From: Propionivibrio sp. | GTDB taxonomy: Bacteria; Pseudomonadota; Gammaproteobacteria; Burkholderiales; Rhodocyclaceae | Direction: 5' to 3' | Assembly: GCA_017990155.1 (NCBI GenBank) | Contig: JAGNOM010000215.1 | Coordinates: forward strand, 1-5,556 | Length of the DNA: 5,556 nt | The notes under the pieces: model-generated | Seen by the model: the letters and a program-made list of their open reading frames with translations, nothing else | What the model was told of the DNA's origin: nothing | The model's database searches: none | Shown here: piece by piece, positions 1 to 4,696 of the stretch | How positions within the stretch are numbered: the stretch's first letter is position 1 | How the letters are laid out: every line of letters starts with the position of its first letter | Made by a program: the position numbers and the translations under genes

Positions 1-568
1 CCCGCTCCGGTTCGCGCCACCACAAGGAATACTCGCTTTGCACCGCCGCCACCGGCTGGACCGCGTGCGCCCGGCGGATCGTCTGCGCGCTCGCCTCCGA
101 CAGCCCGAAATGCCTGACCTTGCCGGCAGCGATCAAGTCCTTGACGGCACCGGCCACATCTTCAATCGGCACCGAAGGATCGACGCGATGCTGGTAGAAG
201 AGGTCGATCGCATCGACCTTGAGGCGTCGCAGTGATGCCTCGGCAACCGCCTTAATATGTTCCGGCCGGCTGTTCAGGCCGCCAGTACGCTGCGCCGTCG
301 CCGGATCCAGGTCAAAACCGAACTTGGTCGCAATGACCACCCGACCCTTGAACGGCGCAAGCGCCTCACCGACCAGTTCCTCGTTCGCAAACGGCCCATA
401 AACCTCGGCCGTATCGAAAAACGTCACACCACGCTCGACTGCGCCGCGAATCAGCGCAATCGCATCGCTCGTCGCCGCCGCCGGACCGTAGGCCGAAGTC
501 ATGCTCATGCAACCCAGACCAAGCGCCGAAACCTCCAGCGCGTTTCCCAGCTCCCTTGTTTCCATCAT
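1..568 (-). CDS. Aldo/keto reductase, N-terminal part (cut by the window edge)
   Basis: Predicted cytoplasmic NAD(P)H-dependent oxidoreductase reducing aldehydes or ketones on a TIM barrel. The frame is open from the start to base 1, giving 189 residues of a family usually near 330, so the C-terminal cofactor-binding part lies outside. All four catalytic residues are visible: Asp52 and Tyr57 (FFDTAEVYG), Lys82 (ATKFG) and His127 (YQHRVDP). The N-terminal GLGCMSMT and the QSEYSLWWREPE near residues 177-188 resemble the YakC/AKR13-like branch. The start is one of two adjacent ATGs (568 or 565); AGGAAG at 576-581 (minus strand) lies 7 bases before the first. The gene follows lysR on the same strand after a 150-base gap with its own likely promoter, which resembles that of the exporter. 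There is no signal peptide. Family assignment is secure; the substrate is unknown. Confidence 0.95.
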   Translation of the reverse strand, partial: MMETRELGNALEVSALGLGCMSMTSAYGPAAATSDAIALIRGAVERGVTFFDTAEVYGPFANEELVGEALAPFKGRVVIATKFGFDLDPATAQRTGGLNSRPEHIKAVAEASLRRLKVDAIDLFYQHRVDPSVPIEDVAGAVKDLIAAGKVRHFGLSEASAQTIRRAHAVQPVAAVQSEYSLWWREPER

Positions 569-602
569 CGGAGTTCTTCCTGACAAGTTGATTCAGGAAG
601 CG

Positions 603-631
603 ACTATAGAGTTCTGAAACGCACTCAACTA
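603..631 (-). promoter_or_regulatory. Predicted promoter of the aldo/keto reductase gene
   Basis: Read on the minus strand, TATAGT (603-608) is a good -10 box, five of six bases matching TATAAT. Seventeen bases upstream is TAGTTG (626-631), a poor -35, as expected for an activator-dependent promoter. Transcription would start near 596, leaving a leader of about 28 bases before the ATG. The same two elements at the same 17-base spacing occur before the MFS gene. This is inference from sequence only. Confidence 0.55.
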
Positions 632-636
632 GCCCA
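626..636 (-). repeat. Shared operator-like block, copy 1
   Basis: On the minus strand this reads TGGGCTAGTTG, identical to bases 1744-1754 on the plus strand. The resemblance extends upstream: aligning 653-626 (minus) with 1727-1754 (plus) without gaps gives 20 of 28 identical bases, including AATC at the far end. Downstream, GTG follows one base later in both copies and TATAGT follows the block after exactly 17 bases. Its place at the -35 position suggests an activator contact site. Confidence 0.6.
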
Positions 637-660
637 TAAAGGGTTTATTGATTAACAATA
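636..660. promoter_or_regulatory. Overlapping inverted repeats, candidate LysR operator
   Basis: Two perfect inverted repeats overlap here. ATAAA-GGG-TTTAT covers 636-648 and TATTG-ATTAA-CAATA covers 646-660. Both lie immediately upstream of the predicted -35 of the aldo/keto reductase gene, where LysR-type proteins commonly bind. GATTAACAA at 650-658 recurs exactly at 1706-1714 in the lysR/MFS control region. The region is clearly AT-rich against GC-rich neighbours. Binding by the adjacent LysR protein is inferred. Confidence 0.5.
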
Positions 661-661
661 T

Positions 662-691
662 GCGATTGATAATTCGGACGCTTGCAATCGC
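662..691. repeat. Inverted repeat downstream of lysR
   Basis: GCGATTG (662-668) and CAATCGC (685-691) are perfect 7-base inverted arms around a 16-base loop. The element lies 28-57 bases beyond the lysR stop codon. No run of U follows on the minus strand, so it does not look like an intrinsic terminator. It may be a weak transcript 3' structure or an additional protein-binding site. Confidence 0.35.
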
Positions 692-718
692 GCATCCTGC
701 GTAAATACAGGCATCTTC

Positions 719-1687
719 CTACTTCCTCGCGCGCTCACGACCCTGCTGCTCGGCGATAGCCAGTTCCTCGTTGCTCAACACGAACTCATTGCTATCAGTC
801 AGTCGTTCCAATGCCAGATCGATGAACGCTCTTACCCGCACGGGCTGATCGGCACGACTGCCGTAGTAGAGGAAGAAGCCGGCATGGTCGGCCACATGTC
901 GGGTCAGCAGAGGAACCAGCTGTCCCGATCGAATGTGGGAAGCCGCCGTAACGCTGGCCAGTTGCCCGATGGCGACGCCGGCGAGAACGGTGCGCAGTTC
1001 GAGGTTCTCGTCATTAGTGCAAAACGCCGGCGCGACGTGATGATCGACAACGGCATCGTCGATCTTGACGTGCCAGGGAACCATGCGGCCTGTATTGGGT
1101 AGCCGGTAAGCGCAGCACTTGTGCGTGCCAAACGCATCGAGGCTGGCCGGGGCGCCGCATCGCTTAAGGTAGGCCGGCGACGCGCAGATGATCGATTGCA
1201 GCGTAAACAACCGGCGCGCGACGACGCCTTCTTGTGGAGAGATACCAACCCGGAAGCCGATGTCCACGCGGTCTTCCACCCAGTTCCCGAGTCGGTCGTC
1301 GAGTTGAACATCCGGCTGCACATCGGGATAGCGTTGGCAGAACTCTTCGATGACCGGTCCGACCACGGGCACAAACATCGATTGCGGTCCGACGATGCGC
1401 AGTGGTCCGGAGATCTCGTCCTTGGTGATCTTCGCCGTCTGCATCGCCCTCTTCAAGCTCAGCAACGCCGGTTGGGCCGCTTCGAGAAAACGTAGTCCTT
1501 CTTCAGTGAGCGCCATGCTCCGCGTCGTGCGGTGAAACAGCCGAACCCCCAGATGCTGCTCAAGCTGGGCCAGCGCCTGGCTGGCGGCCTGGGGCGTGAT
1601 GCTCTGCGCCGTGGCGGCCTTGCGCAGGCTGCCAAGCTCCGCGGTTCTGACAAAAGTGGTGATCGACCGCAATTCGTTGATGGGCAT
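719..1687 (-). CDS. LysR-family transcriptional regulator
   Basis: A 322-residue DNA-binding regulator of usual LysR length. The N-terminal winged helix-turn-helix spans about residues 3-62, with the typical SLRKAATAQSITPQAASQAL helix pair (20-39) and LGVRLFHRTTRSMALTEEG (46-64). The effector-binding domain runs from about residue 92 (SGPLRIVGP) to about 295, followed by a short charged tail ending QQGRERARK. The ATG at 1687 is preferred because GGAGAG (1691-1696, minus strand) sits 3-5 bases before it and because LysR proteins usually begin a few residues before the first helix; an in-frame TTG at 1714 has no such support. It is divergent from the MFS operon and upstream of the aldo/keto reductase on the same strand, the classic place for a regulator of both. 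Inducer unknown. No frameshift was seen. Confidence 0.96.
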   Translation of the reverse strand: MPINELRSITTFVRTAELGSLRKAATAQSITPQAASQALAQLEQHLGVRLFHRTTRSMALTEEGLRFLEAAQPALLSLKRAMQTAKITKDEISGPLRIVGPQSMFVPVVGPVIEEFCQRYPDVQPDVQLDDRLGNWVEDRVDIGFRVGISPQEGVVARRLFTLQSIICASPAYLKRCGAPASLDAFGTHKCCAYRLPNTGRMVPWHVKIDDAVVDHHVAPAFCTNDENLELRTVLAGVAIGQLASVTAASHIRSGQLVPLLTRHVADHAGFFLYYGSRADQPVRVRAFIDLALERLTDSNEFVLSNEELAIAEQQGRERARK

Positions 1688-1690
1688 ACG

Positions 1691-1696
1691 CTCTCC
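1691..1696 (-). promoter_or_regulatory. Ribosome binding site of lysR (decides the start)
   Basis: GGAGAG on the minus strand, with the GGAG core five bases before the ATG at 1687. It supports that ATG over the upstream TTG at 1714, which would add nine residues before the helix-turn-helix. Confidence 0.7.
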
Positions 1697-1706
1697 ATAG
1701 GCGTCG

Positions 1707-1736
1707 ATTAACAAACCCCGCTTTCCAATCTATCAA
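1707..1736 (-). promoter_or_regulatory. Predicted promoter of lysR
   Basis: On the minus strand, TTGATA (1731-1736) matches five of six bases of the -35 consensus. GTTAAT (1707-1712), four of six for a -10, follows after 18 bases. The -35 lies inside the inverted repeat at 1730-1743, and the -10 overlaps the GATTAACAA element (1706-1714). A protein bound there would block lysR transcription, consistent with the autorepression common in this family. The leader would be only about a dozen bases. Assignment is tentative. Confidence 0.4.
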
Positions 1737-1743
1737 GGGATAG
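1730..1743. promoter_or_regulatory. Inverted repeat in the divergent region, candidate LysR operator
   Basis: CTATC-AAGG-GATAG is a perfect inverted repeat with 5-base arms. It sits five bases before the predicted -35 of the MFS gene and covers the predicted -35 of lysR, so one bound protein could activate one direction and repress the other. It does not match a strict centred T-N11-A LysR box. A different inverted repeat occupies nearly the same place relative to the aldo/keto reductase promoter. Confidence 0.5.
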
Positions 1744-1754
1744 TGGGCTAGTTG
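1744..1754 (+). repeat. Shared operator-like block, copy 2
   Basis: TGGGCTAGTTG, identical to the minus-strand copy at 626-636. In both places it covers the -35 position of a promoter with the same TATAGT -10 box, 17 bases further on. Confidence 0.6.
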
Positions 1755-1777
1755 GGTGTTTATCCGGCGAATATAGT
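1749..1777 (+). promoter_or_regulatory. Predicted promoter of the MFS-cupin-CMD-hydrolase operon
   Basis: TATAGT at 1772-1777 is a good -10 box, and TAGTTG at 1749-1754 is a weak -35 with 17-base spacing. Transcription would begin near 1784, giving a leader of about 90 bases. The poor -35 overlapped by the shared block suggests dependence on an activator, presumably the adjacent LysR protein. Its similarity to the aldo/keto reductase promoter is the main support. Confidence 0.55.
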
Positions 1778-1790
1778 TCGCAGCAGTAGA

Positions 1791-1834
1791 ACACGCAACG
1801 TGTCTTGTCGGCATTCACCAGGTTCCCGCCGGCA
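1791..1834 (+). other. Possible hairpins in the MFS leader
   Basis: Two small foldable segments lie between the predicted promoter and the MFS start. ACACG-CAA-CGTGT (1791-1803) has a perfect 5-base stem. TGTCGGC (1806-1812) can pair with GCCGGCA (1828-1834) across a 15-base loop with one G-U pair. No riboswitch class was recognised and no leader peptide stands out. They may be chance structures in GC-rich DNA. Confidence 0.2.
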
Positions 1835-1874
1835 AGCGCCTGACCGATCCACTTACGCCAGAGAAATACCGACC

Positions 1875-3335
1875 ATGCACGAGACGGCTTCACCCGATCT
1901 GTTGAAAAAGCAGCGCGCCATTCTCGCGATCATCGTCGTCAGTTATCTGATGATCGTGGTCGATATCTCGATCGTCATCACTGGGCTGCCGCGAATCCAG
2001 GACGGGCTGGGTTTCTCGCACGCCGGTCTGTCATGGGTGCAGAACGCGTACACGCTGGCTTTTGGCGGGCTGCTGCTGCTCGGCGCGCGAGCCGGAGACA
2101 TCCTCGGTCGGCGCAGGATGTTCATCGTCGGCTTGGGAATCTTTACGTTGGCGTCGCTGGCCATTGGCGCAGCGCCGTCGGCCGAGTGGATGCTGGCCGC
2201 GCGCGCCATTCAGGGCGTCGGCTCGGCGATTCTGGCGCCGTCCACGCTGGCGCTGCTCTCAACGCACTTTGCCGAGGGACCGGATCGGACCCGCGCGCTG
2301 GCGTATTACGCGGCGGCGGCCGGGGTGGGCGCCACCGTGGGGCTGGTGCTCGGCGGTTTGCTGGCCGATCTGGTGTCCTGGCGCATGGGGTTTTTCATCA
2401 ACCTGCCGATCGGCCTTGCCTTGATGATCGGTGCTCGCCGCTATATCCCGGAAACTACCAGGCACCACGGACGATTCGACGTGCTCGGCGCGGTCAGTTC
2501 GACACTCGGCATGACCTCGCTTGTTTATTCCATTGTCCGCTCGGCCGAGCAGGGGTGGCGTGACGCGGGAACGCTCGCCGCCTTGATCAGCGGTATCGCC
2601 TTGATCGCGCTTTTTATCCTGCATGAAGCCCGCGCTCGTCAGCCGATACTGCCGCTGAGATTGTTCGCCAGCGGCGAACGCTGCGGCGCGTATCTGGCGC
2701 GCATGCTGTTCCTGGGCGGCATGGTCGGCTTCTGGTTCTTTTCCACCCAGTATCTTCAGGAGGTGATGGGCTACGGGCCGATGAAAGCGGGGCTCGCCTT
2801 ACTGCCGGTCACGCTCTCCAACTTCGCGGCGGCCATGCTGATTCCACGTCTTTCCCGCAAATTCGGAAATGCCGGATTACTGACGGGCGGCCTGATCGTC
2901 AGCGTGGCGGGATTGCTCTGGCTTGGACAGGTTTCGGCGCATTCGGCCTATCTGAGCGGGGTCGCGTTGCCGATGCTCCTGATCGGGATCGGTCAGGGCT
3001 CTGTGCTGGCGCCGCTGACAGTCTTTGCCGTTGCCGGCGTGAACGGTCAAGACGCCGGAGCGGCTTCCGGAATGGTTAATGTGGCCCACCAACTGGGGGC
3101 TTCGCTCGGGCTCGGAATTCTGGTCGCGGTCTTTGCTTCAGTCCAGTCAGTCGGTCTCGCCGGAACAGAGGCACTCGCGCATCGTATCGCCCGTGTTTTC
3201 GACGCGGGCGCTCTCATGCTCGCGCTGTCGCTTGCCGTGGTGCTGGTTTCGATTGTGATTCCGCGTCTCCGTCTTGACAAAACCTGTGAACAACACCCAC
3301 AGCGGATCACCGCCGACTCCGCACAAAACCCATAA
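1875..3335 (+). CDS. MFS exporter, EmrB/QacA-like (DHA2) family
   Basis: A 486-residue inner-membrane protein, the usual size for proton-driven drug and metabolite exporters of the DHA2 group, predicted to have about 14 membrane segments. Visible motifs: Asp30 in segment 1 (VVDISIVITGLP); motif A, GARAGDILGRRR (70-81), in the loop between segments 2 and 3; motif B around Arg110 (AARAIQGVGSAI); and the family signature SWRMGFFINLPIG (168-180). In the antiporter motif C region the usual GP pair is Gly156-Leu157 (GLVLGG), so the proline is missing. The ATG at 1875 is chosen because it precedes a normal short cytoplasmic N-terminus; an in-frame TTG at 1752 would add 41 non-membrane residues and lies inside the promoter. 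The ribosome site (AGAGA, 1860-1864) is weak. It leads the operon, 28 bases before the cupin gene. Export of the operon's substrate or product is inferred. Confidence 0.94.
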   Translation: MHETASPDLLKKQRAILAIIVVSYLMIVVDISIVITGLPRIQDGLGFSHAGLSWVQNAYTLAFGGLLLLGARAGDILGRRRMFIVGLGIFTLASLAIGAAPSAEWMLAARAIQGVGSAILAPSTLALLSTHFAEGPDRTRALAYYAAAAGVGATVGLVLGGLLADLVSWRMGFFINLPIGLALMIGARRYIPETTRHHGRFDVLGAVSSTLGMTSLVYSIVRSAEQGWRDAGTLAALISGIALIALFILHEARARQPILPLRLFASGERCGAYLARMLFLGGMVGFWFFSTQYLQEVMGYGPMKAGLALLPVTLSNFAAAMLIPRLSRKFGNAGLLTGGLIVSVAGLLWLGQVSAHSAYLSGVALPMLLIGIGQGSVLAPLTVFAVAGVNGQDAGAASGMVNVAHQLGASLGLGILVAVFASVQSVGLAGTEALAHRIARVFDAGALMLALSLAVVLVSIVIPRLRLDKTCEQHPQRITADSAQNP

Positions 3336-3363
3336 CCCAGCCTTACAGAAAGAACCCGTGCTT

Positions 3364-3873
3364 ATGAACAAATCGTTTTTCTTGGGAATAACCCTGTGTG
3401 CCGTCGCTCCCTTTGCCGGCGCAGCCGGCCCTCAAGGCCAAGCTGACCTACCGGCTGCATCAACAACCCCGGCCCAGCAAATCACACGTGCAGGCGAACA
3501 AGCTCCGACCTACGGATCGGCCGACTACTTCACCGGGCGAGCGCGGGTCGATCCCTTGTTTTCCGCCAACGAGAGCATCAATGCGTACGGTGCCTATGTG
3601 ACGTTCGATCCCGGTTCGCGCACTGCATGGCACACGCATCCGGCAGGGCAGCGGCTCGTCGTGACGTCCGGCATCGGACTCACGCAGGAATGGGGAAAGC
3701 CCGTGCAAATCATCCACCAAGGCGATGTGGTGTGGTGCCCTCCCGATGTCAAACATTGGCACGGCGCAGCACCGAACTTAGCAATGACCCACCTGGCTGT
3801 GGGGCGCTCTGTTGATGGCAAATCTGTGACCTGGATGGAGAAAGTGACCGATGAACACTACAACGCCCACTAA
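3364..3873 (+). CDS. Exported single-domain cupin, hydroxynitrile-lyase-like
   Basis: A 169-residue protein. Residues 1-20 form a Sec signal peptide (Lys3, hydrophobic FFLGITLCAVAPFAG, likely cut after AGA20), so the mature protein is probably periplasmic. The cupin core spans about residues 75-148. Metal ligands are expected at His90, His92 and Gln96 (AWHTHPAGQ) and at His131 (VKHWHG, with His133 as the alternative). Gln in place of the usual Glu is what I recall for the manganese cupin hydroxynitrile lyase of Granulicella (GtHNL), and the flanking PGSRTAWHTHP, GDVVW and VTDE segments also resemble it. The ATG at 3364 is preferred over the in-frame 3274 position because the latter would fall inside the MFS gene and bury the signal peptide. 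The ribosome site (AGAAAG, 3347-3352) is modest. Its end overlaps the next gene by 23 bases. Fold is secure; lyase activity is unproven. Confidence 0.92.
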   Translation: MNKSFFLGITLCAVAPFAGAAGPQGQADLPAASTTPAQQITRAGEQAPTYGSADYFTGRARVDPLFSANESINAYGAYVTFDPGSRTAWHTHPAGQRLVVTSGIGLTQEWGKPVQIIHQGDVVWCPPDVKHWHGAAPNLAMTHLAVGRSVDGKSVTWMEKVTDEHYNAH

Positions 3874-4633
3874 GCACCTCAGTATTCAAGCGGCAACCGT
3901 GGCGATGATCCTGAGTCTGGGGCTGGTGACCGCACCTGCCCACGCTCAGAACACCCCGGAACCGCAAGCCATGACCACACAAGCCCGTTCCGAGACCCTG
4001 TCCGCCAAGCAGCAAGCCATCCCGCTGATCGCCTCCTTCATGGCCGCGAGCGAAATGCCCAAGCTCAATGCCGCCTTGAATCAGGGGCTGGACGCGGGCC
4101 TGACCATCAGCGAGGCCAAGGAAATCCTGGTGCACCTCTACGCCTACGTCGGCTTTCCACGCAGCCTGAACGCGCTGGGTGAGTTGCTGAAGGTGGTGGA
4201 CGCGCGCAAACAGCGCGGCATCGAGGACGCGCCGGGACGCGAGCCCAGCCGAGCCATTCCGACGGGCGATCAACTGCTCGCGGTCGGTACGGCAAACCAG
4301 ACCAGGATTTCCGGCGCGCCGGTCAAGAACGCCGTGACGGACTTTGCCCCGGCCATCAACCAGTTCCTGCGGACCCATTTGTTCGGCGACATCTTCGAGC
4401 GCGACAACCTCGATTGGCAGAGTCGCGAACTTGCCACGGTCGGAGCACTCGCTGCCACGCCGGGAGCGGAGCCGCAACTGCGCTCGCACATGGCCGCCAG
4501 CATGCGGACTGGCCTGACGGCTGCACAGATGCGCCAGTTGACCGAGGTGCTGGCCGAGCACGGCGACACGCAGGCCGCCAAACGGGCGAGTGTTGCGCTC
4601 ACGCAGGCGCTTGCGGCCGCGTCGGCACGCTGA
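3851..4633 (+). CDS. Exported carboxymuconolactone decarboxylase-family protein with two repeats
   Basis: A 260-residue protein of the CMD/AhpD-like all-helical fold. Residues 1-32 look like a Sec signal peptide (Lys8, hydrophobic 12-28, likely cut after AHA32). The first CMD unit is about residues 55-117, with the characteristic GLTISEAKEILVHLYAYVGF run (83-102) followed by PRSLNAL. The second is about 168-255 (SRELATVGALAA, SHMAASMRTGLT), but its tail reads LAEHGDTQAA and lacks the YxGFP signature. No Cys pair is present, so AhpD-type peroxidase chemistry is unlikely. The true gamma-carboxymuconolactone enzyme of protocatechuate breakdown is cytoplasmic and shorter, so this exported two-unit form probably has a different role. 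The start has GGAG at 3837-3840, ten bases upstream, within the cupin gene; the 23-base overlap in another frame suggests translational coupling. Substrate unknown. Confidence 0.93.
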   Translation: MNTTTPTKHLSIQAATVAMILSLGLVTAPAHAQNTPEPQAMTTQARSETLSAKQQAIPLIASFMAASEMPKLNAALNQGLDAGLTISEAKEILVHLYAYVGFPRSLNALGELLKVVDARKQRGIEDAPGREPSRAIPTGDQLLAVGTANQTRISGAPVKNAVTDFAPAINQFLRTHLFGDIFERDNLDWQSRELATVGALAATPGAEPQLRSHMAASMRTGLTAAQMRQLTEVLAEHGDTQAAKRASVALTQALAAASAR

Positions 4634-4635
4634 GC

Positions 4636-4659
4636 ATGAAGAATTCCATCGCCAAGTAA
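4636..4659 (+). other. Seven-codon reading frame in the CMD-hydrolase gap, possible gene remnant
   Basis: The 63-base gap between the two genes holds ATG, six further codons encoding KNSIAK, and TAA, beginning two bases after the CMD stop. MKNSIAK looks like the beginning of a signal peptide and could be what is left of a deleted exported-protein gene. There is no clear ribosome site, so it may equally be chance. Confidence 0.15.
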
Positions 4660-4696
4660 TGACTGAAGCCCCTCAAAAGTTTCTGGAGCCATTCAA

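Noticed and set aside
38..583. Open frames on the plus strand over the aldo/keto reductase
   Set aside because: The minus strand encodes a reductase with all four catalytic residues; the plus-strand translations are Arg-rich and featureless.
697..712. CCTG...CAGG inverted repeat just after the lysR stop as a terminator
   Set aside because: Only a 4-base stem with an 8-base loop, and no run of U follows on the minus strand.
1688..1714. Longer LysR protein starting at TTG 1714
   Set aside because: There is no ribosome site for it and it overlaps the lysR -10 region; the ATG at 1687 has GGAGAG at close spacing.
1730..1743. Canonical T-N11-A LysR box
   Set aside because: The inverted repeat is real, but no correctly centred T-N11-A pair fits it, so it is reported only as a candidate operator.
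1752..1874. Longer MFS protein starting at TTG 1752
   Set aside because: The extra 41 residues are Arg/Ser-rich, not membrane-like, and the start lies within the predicted -35 element. The ATG at 1875 gives the normal family N-terminus.
3749..4561. 270-codon open frame on the minus strand opposite the CMD gene
   Set aside because: Low-complexity Gly/Arg/Gln/His-rich translation with no domain; it is a GC-rich shadow of the well-supported CMD gene.
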